From NCBI GenBank assembly GCA_037157565.1, contig JAZHRO010000019.1:20709001-20773000 (forward strand): 64,000 nt of DNA, in the 5' to 3' direction. How positions within the stretch are numbered: the stretch's first letter is position 1; every line of letters starts with the position of its first letter. Positions 31,701-43,620 of this stretch are shown piece after piece. A program made the position numbers and the translations under genes. The DNA is from Thalassia testudinum (Eukaryota > Streptophyta > Magnoliopsida > Alismatales > Hydrocharitaceae). Below the pieces are notes generated by a model. The model did not search any database. It worked only from the letters and a program-made list of their open reading frames with translations, and had not been told where the DNA came from.

Positions 31701-32610
31701 GGGTGTGTGTTAGGAGCAAGGGAGGGAGTTATGGGTGTGTCTAGGTTAAGTTCGGACTCCTCTAATTGCGGGTTTTGATTCTCTTGTGTTGATCAGAAGT
31801 AGTCAGGTTTTTCTCAATATACGAATCGTCAACCACAGCCTTGATATCACATATCTGTTCTACAACACCGCAATTAACCCCTTATTAGGCCTTAAAGATG
31901 TCAATCTTTAATGTTTGGTTCCCAAATTTCAGTTTAATTTGGCCCTCCTCGCAATTTATGTTGGCCCTAGCAGTGGCCAAAAAGGGTCACCCTAGTATGA
32001 TTGGTGTGTTCCTCGGATTATTTGGAGCATCCATATCCAAGACTACGAAGTCCACCGGGAAATAGAAATCCCAAACCCTAACAATGGCATCCTCAAGAAC
32101 CCCTTTAGGTGACTTAATAGATTGATCTGCCAACTGTAATGTCACCTTTGTCAGTTTGAGCTCAGATTCCTCAAGATGGGCAAGTAGGGATGTAGGTATT
32201 AGGTTTATGGAGGCTCCTAGATCCAATAATGCTCTATCAAATTGGATATCACTAATTATACAGGAAATCAGGGGAGTACCTGGGTCTTTTGCCTTAGGTG
32301 GGAGTTTGCTCAAAATAACAGAGATGGCTTGCTCTGACAATACGATTGGGCTCCCACTTTTGGTTCGCGGCTTATGCTTAGGTGTACACACCTCATTTAG
32401 GAATTGTGCGTAAGCCAGTATGTGGTGAATTACATCCATCAAGGGAATGTTTGTATGGACCTGTTCAAAGAGCTTGACTAGGTCCTCCTCAGGTGCCATG
32501 GATTTGGTTGTCCTCTTTCCCTTGGTCAATGTCTCAGGAAATGGAACCTTGGATGGTTCCTCTAGAATAGGTCCAGGTTCTTGATCTGGGACAGGGATAT
32601 CCTGGATGTC
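28771..32610 (-). pseudogene. pol: Element B pol remnant
   Basis: Fragments in several frames on the minus strand, in order: protease [16 protein letters not shown] (in 31987-32529), RT fragments (31334-31627, 31028-31333, [14 protein letters not shown]), RNase H (30377-30814, [15 protein letters not shown]), integrase zinc finger (29730-29978), core (29323-29724, GIDFMGPFP and IISDGGTHF) and C-terminus (28771-29193). Multiple stops and frameshifts separate them. Homology to C is continuous, so this is decay rather than rearrangement. Confidence 0.85.
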
Positions 32611-33231
32611 TATCCTAGGGTTTGGGTTACTACCAGGCTGAAAGTGGCTTGGGTAAGGTGGGTCCTGTGTTACTTTGCCACTACGGGTTGTTACTAAATT
32701 TAGTCCTACCTAGTTTTGGTTTGGTGTCGGTAAAATAGGTGGCTGTTGTTGAAATCCCGAGTATGATATCGAAGCTTCCATCCCGTCGGGTGATGGAGCA
32801 AAAGGGGCCTGATAAATCATGTGGACTTGACTCGGATTTGGGTTCATAATGCTCCTCTAGTTTGTCACGTTATTCGGATTCGACAGAGGTTGCGAAGGGA
32901 GTGTGCCAGGTTGGCAGGAATTCGTCATCTGGGCGAGTTGATTGCGGACCTCTGTGATCTCGTCTTTGTGCTGTTTTTGCATAGCCGCATTCATCTTTTG
33001 AATGTCAGCCAGAGTTTGAAGGATAAAAGTCATCTGATCTGTTTGAGTTGGCCTAGATTGATAGGTGGAGTTGGGCTGAGGTTGAGGCGACTGATATGGA
33101 CGAGGAGCTTGTGGACGGGGTTGATATGGTGGTCTCTGATTCTGATTATTCCCTGCCCACAGAAAATTGGGATGATTCCGACATCCATGGTTATAGGTAT
33201 TAGAGAATGGGTCATTCTGGATGGCGTTGAG
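32611..33231 (-). pseudogene. gag: Element B gag, C-terminal part
   Basis: Reads [19 protein letters not shown], Pro/Gln-rich sequence and [19 protein letters not shown], matching residues around 420-520 of the C Gag-Pol. It is cut at 33231 by solo LTR X; the TSD TTGAG is 33227-33231. As in A and C, no zinc knuckle is seen. Confidence 0.8.
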
Positions 33232-34763
33232 TGAAAGAGCGATCTTCGTTTTTGATAAAAACTTTATCATGAAATGACGTGTCGTATGTGATCGCATGGT
33301 AGAAAATCACTTTTGAAAACATTTTAATTCTCAGAATCTAACAACGAAAATAGTTAGGTCATCTCCATAGGGAGGAATTAGCCTATTGCAATGATTAATG
33401 ATGACTTATCTATTTGGTAATATCGATGGATGCTCGTTCGAACTCTTGAAATGTTATTTCCAATCTAATTCAACCTTCTATGCAATTACCTCATATCAGG
33501 AGGGTTCTCATGCAAAACTTTCTTAATATAATATTTAGATACATAAACGAATAGTGTTCCTCAATGACACTTGATGGTAAATTTTAATTGGAGGAGAAGT
33601 AGAGGATTTCTCCACTCTCCTCCTCGTGTGAAGGATCGGGTGTGGCTGGCTGCAAGAGTCGTCGGAGGAGTTGGGTCGGAGGAGAGGAATACTCTAGTGG
33701 TGGTGCAGCGGTGAGTGGTCATCGGAGGTCGCTGACTGACGAGGAAGATGATCTTGGTGATGGGTCCTAAGGAGGCCGTGCGCGGGCGTCGGCTGGTGGC
33801 GTGAAGCGGAGGGGAGCAGTGGTGGAGTGAGGGTGTCTCAATCGTGGTGTCAACAACGAGAACGAAGACCAGAGGTGTTCGCTCGGCGAGGAAGATGGTC
33901 GGACGGTGTGGACTCCAGCGACCTGATGGTCGTGTTGGCGAGGTTGGAGGTTGATCGGTGTGGCTGTGCGTGGCCGTGCATGGGTACTGCAGAGCTCGAG
34001 GGGGGTGCCGGTGGTGTTTGCGTCGAAGATGGTGGTCGGTGGTGGTGGTTGTGAGGAGATGACGAAGGGAGGAGTTTGGGTTCTTTTGTGGGTTGCAGGT
34101 GGTGTTGTGGGGAAGAAGACTAAGGAAAAAGAAGCGGATGGGTGTGATGATGGTGGACTTGGTTTAGAGGGAGTGTGGGCTCGATGCTGTCACCACGTAG
34201 CCATCGAATAGGATGTCATGGCAGTCAACGGAAGGCGATGGTGCGCAGGAGATGGAGGGGAATGGAGTACACAACAGCCACAGTGCAAGCCCTGTCCATG
34301 GTGTACACAGTTTCCATGGTAGTAGAGGTGGAGAAGAAGTCCCCACCAGGGGGAGAGATCCTTCCCTCGGTGGACGTAGCTTCTTTTTAAACAAAAACCT
34401 CCTCCTTTTCCTTCAGCCGCAAGTGTCTCCAACTACTCGCGACGATCACGAGTGGTTGGAACGGCAGATAAGCATGGGCGGTTTCTTCTTCAGACGTCTA
34501 ACTAGAGCATCTGACATCTTAAAAAAATGTAATGCTATGAATTTGTGATAGCAGTTCCAGACGTCCAATCAAAGTCGAAAACGTCTCATAGAAGTAAAAA
34601 TGAGTGCCTGATTCTTGTACCTAGCCTGCATTCATCAAATAAATTATATTATCATAACATATGTTATTAAATGTAAAATTGAAGCATAAAATTAAATGCA
34701 GGCCAAGGTGAATTGCCATATAACTCCTAATTAATTAACAACTAAAAACAAATAATTAAATAG

Positions 34764-36466
34764 TGTTGGTGCTAGAGCACCACGATCATTTGTTTTGATG
34801 ATAACAAAACACGTGTCATTTAACATTTGCACTTGGAGTCTTAGATTTCAGGTCAATTGCAAATGTAGACGTGTTTAGACGGAATTCGAGCTCGCTTCCA
34901 GGACGGATTGGAGGAGCTTGATGGAGAACAGAGGAGATTCACGAGGAGCGCTAGATTTAAGATGGAAGGACAAGAAGAATAGGATAGAATTTTGTTTAAT
35001 CCTTTCATGTACTTTTATCTTTATTTTGGCTACTCTTTTTATTTCCTTAGAACATTATGTTAAAGAGCCTCAAAGTACCCTAACAGTAGTCTTAGGAACA
35101 CCTGCACAACCCTAGGATACTTAGGTTTTCTTTAGAATACTTAGAAAACCAATATAGGGTTCAAACAGAGTTTCCAAACGTCTAATTCCCAAATCAAACG
35201 TTTGATAAAGTGTTTTAAGACGTCTGACTGTTGATTCAGACGTTTGATAACTATTAGGCTGGACTTAGTGTTCTGTCTGATGAAATCAGACGTCCAGACC
35301 TTAAACCAGACGTCTCAGGAGATGTCTGATGACTTTGCCAGACGTCCAATTAGTGGACCGTTGGCTGGCTTAGCGAACAGTCAAGAATGTGACCATTAGA
35401 GCCTTATCAGACGTCCATAGGACTTTCCAGACGTCTGGACCGTTTTGCCTCGGCTGACCCAAAATCTCTTCTCAGAGATTTTCTAGCCGTTGCAACGTTT
35501 GGAAATCCATTCCCACAAAAAGTAGGTTTCCAGACATCCAGACATAGTGCCAGACGTCCTATATGTCATCTGATGGACTTGCACAAGAACCCTGTTTAGA
35601 TCTGATTCAAGTCAGGAAGGAACCCGCCCAAAATCAGACGTCTGACCTTGGAATCATACGTCTTAAAGTGAACTTCCAGACGTCTGATGCTAGAATTAGA
35701 CGTCTGATAAGCCTGTCAGAGCAATGATTGTTCCTGATTTCGGGCTGATTCACTTGGGCTTTGTACCCAACGGTTATGGAAGCTTTTCTAAGCCTTCCAA
35801 AGCCTTCCTAAGGCCTCTATAAATAGAGGGGAACCTTTGCAACACAAAGACACCAAGATACACAAGAAACACTTTGTAATACACTTTCCACTCTCTTGTG
35901 TCCTAGCTAGCTCTTGCTCTCCAAGCTCAAGCTCCATTCACTTGAGAGCATCAAGCTGTTGCGCACCCGCTCTCCCGTTGTTGTTCACGAGAGCGATGTT
36001 GCGCCGTCGCGTGGCACACGCATCCGCGTTGTCGACGCACTCCTTTCAAAGGGAAGCATCCTATTTCCTATAGAAGCTTAGGTTAAATATTACTTTGTTG
36101 GCTCTATAGGATTACTTGTTTTATCTTTGTTATTTGGTTGGGTATTCGCTTTGTGAATTCCCGTCTCCTTCGCGAGACAAAATCCTTCTCGAGAAGAGAA
36201 GGAGTTGAGGTACGCTACCCTCATCTAAGTAGCGTGGTTGTAATTGAGGTTGAATCACCCTCGTTTTAAAGTGATTTGGTTTAGTGGATTTTGATCAACT
36301 TGGTTGATCGGAAAATCCTAACTCGAGAGGGTTAGGTGGTGGTTTTCACCCGGTTTGGGTTTCCACCTAAAAGTAATTGTGTACTCGTGTCATTGTCTAT
36401 TTTGTGAGATTGTTTATATTTATTTCCGCAATTATTTCGTCACCCCTCTTAGTAGGGAAAACTACA
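34764..36466 (+). repeat. M1: solo LTR, possibly Ty1/copia SIRE/Maximus-like
   Basis: A 1703-bp sequence from TGTTGGTGCTAGAGCACC to GGAAAACTACA with perfect TSD AATAG (34759-34763 and 36467-36471). The tip contains the hairpin GGTGCT-AG-AGCACC. TTTGTTTTGATGATAACAAA near the start recalls SIRE/Maximus LTRs, hence the tentative lineage. TATA box TATAAATAG at 35818-35826. Upstream of it (35165-35710) lies a dense array of CAGACGTCTG-type sites. M2 (60154-61862) is a second copy in the opposite orientation. Confidence 0.85.
35818..35826 (+). promoter_or_regulatory. M1 LTR TATA box (TATAAATAG)
   Basis: A strong TATA match about 110 bp downstream of the last palindromic site; M2 has the same box at 60796-60804 (minus). 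The palindrome array thus occupies the position of an upstream promoter or enhancer. Confidence 0.65.
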
Positions 36467-36511
36467 AATAGTACTTAGGCTAAATAATAATCCACAAAAG
36501 TGGACTTATCA

Positions 36512-37758
36512 TTGAGGTCCTCGCAGATCTGAGGAACCTCGAAAAAATCAGAGTACGAGGGTTCAGAGTTCCCCCAACTAGAGTGGGCAGGGTTGGAGTT
36601 TCCTCCGGCCCTAGACTTAGACGGGGGTGGATATGGGTCCATCCCCTGAGAAGATCGGTGGTACATGTTATGCACAGCTTCCCTCCTAGAGGGCGGCTGC
36701 GTGAACGGGTTTTGTGCAGAGGTGGCTCACTGCAGATGTCGAGTTAGCTCATCCACCTTCTTCTCAATGATAGAGACCTTGTCCAAACGGCTGGCCATCA
36801 ATTCCAAGTCGATAGATGAGGACAAGCCCTGCGTCTCATGTGCTCCCCTTGGATTCATCGATGCGCGAGCATTTGTTCGGTTGAATAAGCCCGTGGAGTC
36901 ATTATTGATGAAGTTCTCGCACATGGTCTCGAGAATCTCCCACATAGTGTCTTCGTGTTGACCCATGATATTTCCTTCTCAAGTTGCATTGATGAATAAA
37001 CGGATATCTTCACGGAGTCCTTGGTAAAAAGACTGGACTTGTTCCCATTTAGGAACTCCGTGATGGGGGCACTTTCGCATGAGATCCAGGAAACTATCCC
37101 ACGCCTCGTGAAGTGGTTCTCCAGGGTGCTGTGTGAAGTGCGTGATCTGGTGTCATAAAGCATTTGTCCGACCAACTGGGAAGAACTTTTTTAGAAATTC
37201 GGATTGTAGTTCAACCCATGTGTTGATTGGACATGTTTGAGTCAGATACCAGTGAGCTGCTTTGTCCATGAGATAGAAGGAGAACATCTTCATGAGAAGA
37301 ATATCCCGATTTTGGACATTTGACTCGAAGGTCTGGGCCAGATGCTTGAGTTGTTTAATGTGCTGAAAAGGATCCTCGGAATTGAGCCCATGAAATTTTG
37401 GAATAGCATGAATCATGTTGGGCTTGAGTTCAGAATCAGGACCTCTAGTCGGGATTTGGACTTGAGGTTCGATCACCACCACAGCGGGATTGTAATGATC
37501 TCACATCATAGGATGCTGCGGTGGATTCACAAAGGCTTGGAATAAATCATTAAGGTGCTGAAGTTGGTTCTCAAGGTTATTCTCTTCTTCTGCGAGTTGT
37601 GCCATGATAATGGATGAAGGAGAATTTGGTTCAGATGAATCAGAGATGTCTATGTGATGGGGTTGCTGCACAAACATGGAAGTCGAGGCTTGGCCTCGAC
37701 GGGAGTGAATGATTAAAGGAGGCCTCAAGGATGGTCTTAAGGACATCCTACCGAACAT
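36512..37758 (-). pseudogene. gag: Element B gag, N-terminal part
   Basis: The start ATG (complement of 37756-37758) gives MFGRMSLRPSLRPPL, matching A and C. The capsid segments [19 protein letters not shown] and [15 protein letters not shown] are recognisable. Stops and frameshifts occur near 37500, 37153, 36967 and 36727. It ends at the X insertion. Confidence 0.85.
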
Positions 37759-38685
37759 GCACCGATGGTTTGGATGAGAGTAGAATGTGATGGACCCAAT
37801 CAAGACACCCAAAAAATTTGGATGACTATAGAGGCTCGAGGCAGATGATACCCCTTAGTCAGAAAGCCGTCCACTTGAGAAATACCTGGGCAGCCAGAGA
37901 GGGAGAGTCCCGCAAAGACCCCTACATGGTAGAGCACCCCCACGGGTTACAGGGTTTCCCCCACCCGACCCTCTTGTCACTGATGTTCTAGGTAGACCAG
38001 AATGGGGACTTGACCTCTTAAGTCTACCAGTGTTATTAAAGAGCAAGGGTGCTTAAGATTTCACTTGAACTTTAGATGTATTGAGTGCATAAAGTGACCT
38101 AATTTCAAGGTTGGTTGCCCCAACAAGGTGGGTCAACTTCACCTATTTGTCCTTTGAGAAGTTTTAGGTCTCTCTTTCAGGATTCAGGTGAGATTAAGAG
38201 CCTGATTTTTAGGATTTTCTTGAATAGATCAATTCAACCAAGGCTTAGGCACACATCACTTTGGAGAGTTCATTCTTGCTTATGGAAGTGTGTCTCCAAA
38301 ACCCTAACTTGAAATCCTTTATTGTTTCTAGTTTTGGTCCAATTTAATTTGCCAAATGTGGTATCTAGGGCTCAAACAAGAAAGTGATAGCCCTAGTTAC
38401 CTTAAGTGGGTGCACAAATCAGATTTTGTTGTTGAAATCAAATCAGGCAACTTGATGAATTAGCTAAGAATAGAAAGCATGTAGCCCTAATTTATTTTGC
38501 TCTTTTTTTCTTTTATAGAATGAGAGGCTTAAGAGAGAGTAATCAGAAGTTACCTGCCCCTGGCATGTTTGATGTGCGGTTGTCTTTCTTTGAATGTTCT
38601 CCCCTAAAACAACCACAACCAAAGAGATATGGCAAGTTAGTACCAAATTAGGAATTGTAATCAAGAATTCTAAAATGCCCGTTGC
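37759..38685 (-). other. Element B leader
   Basis: Homologous to the A and C leaders. The block next to gag (37790-37990) is best conserved; the CACCCAA/TTGGGTG hairpin is partly decayed here (GGATG side). No ORF of note. Confidence 0.6.
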
Positions 38686-38703
38686 ACCCCGGCAACGGTG
38701 CCA
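38686..38703 (-). other. Element B primer-binding site, tRNA-Asp
   Basis: On the minus strand TGGCACCGTTGCCGGGGT, 16 of 18 bases complementary to the tRNA-Asp 3' end. Three bases separate it from the LTR end at 38707. Confidence 0.85.
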
Positions 38704-38706
38704 AAA

Positions 38707-41329
38707 TGTTTGTCGTGTTGAATCAGGTTTTAAAAGTATTGCGTTGTAGTACAGTCGAAATAGCATTCAAAATAGATATAACTTTATTACTCAAAAAGGT
38801 TTCCGAGGTCGAACACAAGGTGCAAATTGGTATTTAAAAATCAAGATCACAATTTAAACTGAAAGAAATTGCAATAGTAGTAGTATCAGAGTGCAAAAAT
38901 ACGGGAGTAAAATGGTGACGTAGATCACCAAATACTCCAACAATATCACCAAATAATTCAATGTATATGCAATGGAAATTAGAATCTGTCATCTGATTCC
39001 TTAATCAGACGACTTAAAGTGCCTGATTTCTTCTTCTCTCTCTCTACCTTCTTCTCTCTACTTTGGTTTCCTTCTTGAAGTCCTTCTCTTTCTCTTCTAC
39101 TTTTCTTCTGCGATCCTTCTCTTTCTCTTTAGCTTTCTCTGTCTTTTGCCTTTGCTTCTCCTTCTTCTTCCTTCTTCTTCTTCCTGCCTTTACTTTTCTT
39201 CTGCCTTGTCCCTTAGCTACGCTGACCTTCTCTTCTTTCTTCTGCCTTAAGTCTTGCGGTCCACTTCTTCTTCTTCTTCTGGCTTCCTCTTCATCTTCAG
39301 ACTGTGGCTAATTGTTGGTTGGAGAACCCTGTAGCAAAACCCTACCACTACCCATGCGCAGCTCTCCTCACTTTCTCTCTTAGGATTCGCTCTCCTAGAG
39401 CCACACAGGAATTCGAGTAATCGGGTCGGGTGCGTACCTGGGCCCAGACCCACTGGCGTGAGGTAGTGGGTGAGGAGTGCAGTCGGGTCGGGTCAGGCCA
39501 GGTCCACGGGGCATGTTCGTGGATGAGACCAGGTCGGGTGAGTGGGACCACACCCCGTGGTAACTGAGGCCATAAGGCTACTTCACTTTTTCCCTTTATA
39601 CAGGTGCGGGCGCACTTTCACTTTCGAGGTGGGACTAAATGTCCCACCTTCCTCTCACGTGCGCCTGGGCTTAGCGGAACTTGGAGCTGCAGTAAGCTTG
39701 CTTCAACCTCCACAACAATGGCGGAAGGGTGCCTAAACCTGAGAACACAAGAACGGCCTCATGGCCACGTCAAAACCCTCAAAGAGGGTCGTCGGAGGAC
39801 GATGAAGGTGCTGGGGGTGTTGGCGTGGCGTGGTAGTGCTTGTTAGTGCGTGCCTAAGGCATACTATGTGCGAGTGTGTGGGTGTGTTCGAGGGGGTGTT
39901 TGGGTGAATGGCGCGGTGCGTGGAGTGAGGGGAAAGGATTAGTGAACCGAGGCAAAGGTCGTGGGCTTGTCGACGAGGGGTGGGGTGGCCTCGTCGGAGT
40001 TGATGGTCGGAGATGGAAGGGATGGAGGTGATGGAGGTCGGCAGTGGTCGACTTTGGAGGATAAAGGGTGGAGAAGAAAGTAGAGGGGAGAGGGAGCTTA
40101 TCTGGGAGGTCAAGGGACGAAGGGGGTGAGCGGAGGCATCGGGTCTAGTGTAGCCGACGCCGGGGACGAAGGCGGCTCCTATGAGGTGAGATCAGCGAGG
40201 ACTAAGAGAGGGAAGCGCCTCCTGGTATGGCGAGACGCGGACGAAGTCAGAGAAGGTGGATCCATCGCAAGTATGGCAATCAGACGATGAGGAGAAGCAG
40301 GGGATGTTGCCGGACGTCGAGGAGCCTATAGCTGTGAGGAGAGGATAGGAATTAGGGGTAGTCACGGCTGAAATCGAGCATGGAGAGATTGGAGAGATTT
40401 GGACTCCTTTAAATAGAGCTCTGGAGGTCGGTTAGGGCTTGGGAAGCTTGCAATGGAAGCTTGTTAGGCTACCCACATCTCTCATGCATTTGCATGAGAG
40501 ATTGGGAAAGAATCAGGGATCAAAGATAGGTTCAGATTGGAGGGAATTTCTCAGAGAATCTCCTTTCCAATTTTGGAAGAGATTCTCTGAGAAATCAAAG
40601 AGATCCCCTTTGTCAAAGGTCGGCGGAGTAGGTATCCTCCATGATAATGGTGAAGGGACCTACTTGTGTAGACGATGAGAAAGGTAGGGGGCTGGTTGTT
40701 AGGGTTTTTGAAAGTTAGGGGTAGAAATGTAATTATGCTGGACCTTTTTGCAAACTAGGTCAAGGAAAATTCATCTTGGGTCCAAATTTTGGTACAAACT
40801 TAATTTTGACCTAAGGAATTCAATGGTGAATTTAGATTTTGAGTTTTACCATGTTTGATTGGGAAATTTATGCAAAAACCCAATTTAGGGTAAATATTTA
40901 TCTAGGACCCCATTCAAGGTCAAGATGGGTTCTAATAGCCAAATTGAAGGTTCTAAACCCTAGAGAATATTTTTCTATGATTTTTATAGGATTTAAGTGA
41001 ATTTTATCCTGACCAGAACCTTGGTTAATCAAGTGGGTATGTTTTTAGGGTTTCAAGAAGTCATTTAATTCATAGAACTCACACAAACCCTCTTATGCCA
41101 AATCCAACCCACTTACTATCTTATTAAGACCATTTGACCTTTGTTTAGCCCTTGATAAAATCGATGGTTGTACTACATTGGTAAAATTATAGTTTTATCC
41201 CTAGTTTCTTGTGTTTCTCTCAGAAAGGTTATGTAGTGAATTATGACCTTTAGTTGGTTATGTAGGAGCATTTATTCTCTTCATTGGGTCAAAATGAGTT
41301 AGTTAGGGCTCATGATGGTGTTCCCATCA
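38707..41329 (-). repeat. Element B 5' LTR
   Basis: Partner of 24373-27120 with many substitutions and one deletion of about 105 bp near 39665. TATTTAAA at 40408-40415. Upstream of it on the minus strand are a 17-bp perfect inverted repeat (arms 40546-40562 and 40579-40595) and a hairpin (40472-40506). Confidence 0.9.
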
Positions 41330-41334
41330 GCAAG

Positions 41335-41852
41335 GAAGTTAGAGGAGTCAATAGGTAGAGCTTACAGACGAGGGAAGAGCGAGTATGGCATCGACTATGA
41401 TGGGTCGACGTCGGAGAAGGTGAAGGCTCCAGTGAGGGAGATAGCGATGTTTGAAGAGGGACGAAGCTCCTGGCAAGTATGGCAAGGAGTGGATGACGGA
41501 GGGAGGAAGTTTCCCTCTGCCTATAGTATATGGCAGAGGGCGAAGAAGTCGGAGTAGAGGGGTTGCCACAGCAAGTTGGAATAGTCCGAAGGGAGAAGAA
41601 TAAGGGTTTTTGGCCTCAAAACTTGCTAAGGAGCACAACTTTGAGAAGGGGGTCCTTTTAAAGGCCTCAGGGTAAGCTCCAAGCTTGGGAAGGAGCTGGA
41701 ATAGTTTGGAATTTAGGGAAGAAATCCCCGATATTTCTCAGGCTTTAGAGCTTGATTTGAAGGTTAATATGCGACTCGCCAGATCGGGTAACCTCTCAAG
41801 GATCTTCCCTCCAAGTTTGAAGGCAAATAGATTAGATTTGAGGGAGAAAATC
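41335..41852 (-). repeat. H remnant, right piece
   Basis: Continuation of the old LTR after element B. It includes a perfect 9-bp hairpin, CCCTCTGCC and GGCAGAGGG, near 41513-41540, and a TATA-like CTTTTAAAGG near 41655. Compositional ORFs only. Confidence 0.4.
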
Positions 41853-43620
41853 TATAAAGACCCATTTTGTCCTAAGCCTTTTAAGACATTTGGACTGTCG
41901 GTCAGACGTCTAGAAATTGAAATTTTTGTGCAAGCCTTCGCGTCTGCATGCGGGCGGCGCGCAGACAGTACCCTCTTTTTCTTCCCTTCTCTCTTCCCTC
42001 CTCATACGAACCCTAACGCCCTCTTTATAAACCCCTCTTCCCTTCTCTCGTTCTCCCCACTCCACCACCAGCCACCTTCTTCTCTTCCTCTCCACCCCAG
42101 CGAGAAGAGCTAGCAAGAGAGAGAGTGTGAGAGCGGCGACGAGGAGGAGTGGCATGAGGAGAGGAGGAGGAGCTTGAGCTTGTGAGCTCGTGTCGGAGCT
42201 TGCCGGAGAGCGCACGGCTGGAGCGGCACATGCGGGAGGAGGAGAGCGTTGGGGGAGTCATCCTCGACACTACTGCAGCCGGAGCTACAGGCGAGGAGGC
42301 GAGCCGTGGCTGCGCGCGGCGAGAGCGAGCAGGAGCAGGTTCTGGTTTTGGGTTTTTCCCAGAATTAGATGTCTGGAGTGACATCCAGATGACGGAGTGG
42401 ACGTCTGGAGGCGACTCCAGACGTCTAAAGATAGATCTTCGCGAAGGTACGTTCCCTTTGCAGATACGACCATGCAGGTTGCTCCGCAGCTACGCTTTGC
42501 GTGGCTTATTTGAGAAGATTTTGCTGTCCTGTGCAGGGATTGCTTCGGGAAGGCGCGAGACACACCCTCCCACACATTTCAGATGTCTGGGCAGCTTATC
42601 AGACGGATGGAAGCACTCCCAGATGTCCGGAGAGGAGGTCGAACGTCTGGAGCTGGGTCCAGACGGTCCAGAAGAGGTCCTAGATGTCTGAGGTCTACGC
42701 AGAGCCTGAGGTGCATTTCTGGACACTTTTAAGACGTCTGGACATTGTGCCAGACGTCTGATTTGAGTCAGTAACCCTATTTTTGACCCGTTTACGGTTC
42801 GTTTGAGGTCCATTTTATGCAAACTAGATATCGATGTTTTCCTTGTGAGTTCCTCTTCTTGTTAGAAGTCTTTCTATACTACTCTGAATGTTCCATTGTG
42901 ATTGTTCCTTGTTATAGGACTTCATTCCGTTGCAGGTTCGGGGCTTGCTGAGGCCTGTAAGCCTGTTGTTCGAGCCCCCAATACTCCTGGGTTGTCTGGT
43001 AGAGTGGCTTCCCCTAATTTAATTATAAACTTGAATGCATGTGTGGATTGAATAACTAGAACCTAGGATATGGCATGAATCTTAGGACAAGAAGTACTTG
43101 AAATGTCCGTATGCGTGATTGAATTGCAGTCCTGAACGAGTAGATAGAACTATTAACAACTGTTTGTTAATGAACAAGAGCTACCTGTGAGATATGAATT
43201 ACTTGTGCTAGTTAAACAGTTACATGTACCCTTACCTGTTGTATACATTAAATGATAGAATACGTGATGCATGTATATAACCTGAGAATGGAAATGTGAA
43301 TGATAGCAATATGAGATGCATGTGTATAACCTGAGAATGGAAATGTGAATGATGAAACCTGGTACGGAATGACATGAGAAATATGAGCATGAACCCTATG
43401 AAGAATTAGGAGTATAGCTCCTGGAAATAAATGGAATGGATCTGGAAATGTGAGTGGGGAAGTGTGTTGGCCCTTGAGTACGTAGTACCAAGGAGAACGA
43501 CTGTCCCCTATTTAATGTAGAGCAGAGCTAGCCACCCTTGGGTTGGGACCCAGGGTTAGGATTGGCTACTCTGCACCGACTTCTTGTCCCTCGTGTACAC
43601 TGTACCAGGGAGAGCTATGG
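41853..43620 (+). repeat. T2: truncated Tekay-like LTR
   Basis: Homologous to T1 18381-20100. The expected tip TGTAAAGACCC reads TATAAAGACCC. TATA box TTTATAAA at 42024-42031; decayed hairpin at 42340-42368; phased palindrome units at 42580, 42600, 42620, 42640, 42660 and 42681. A 49-bp direct duplication begins at 43266 and 43315. The LTR stops at 43620 where a TGTCGG tip begins; the missing end is not in this window. Confidence 0.8.

Larger units (their letters stand above)
33232..36511 (-). repeat. X: solo LTR inserted in B gag (itself interrupted by M1)
   Basis: Bounded by TTGAG at 33227-33231 and 36512-36516. Removing M1 leaves about 1.57 kb. Read on the minus strand it starts TGATAAGTCCACTTTTGTGG and ends GATCGCTCTTTCA, so it has TG...CA tips. 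TCCAC-TTTT-GTGGA forms a hairpin near its start. It contains two AGACGTCT-type pairs at 20-bp distance (about 34492-34521 and 34558-34587). No internal region or ORF of interest (frames in 33827-34548 are compositional). The lineage is uncertain; the orientation is inferred from the tip that resembles other plant gypsy LTR starts. Confidence 0.75.
24373..41329 (-). mobile_element. B: old Athila-like retrotransposon, minus strand, with nested solo LTRs
   Basis: LTRs of 2748 bp (24373-27120) and 2623 bp (38707-41329), flanked by GCAGG (24368-24372) and GCAAG (41330-41334), a 5-bp duplication with one transition. Reading the minus strand: 5' LTR 38707-41329, primer site 38686-38703, leader, gag-pol remnant 37758 to 28771, non-coding 3' region, polypurine tract 27121-27136, 3' LTR 24373-27120. 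gag is split by solo LTR X. The LTRs differ at many sites and coding sequence is broken throughout, so this is the oldest complete element of the window. Confidence 0.92.

Noticed and set aside
33827..34548. Several 70-110 codon frames in X
   Set aside because: They overlap on both strands in GGTGG-rich LTR sequence and match no family.
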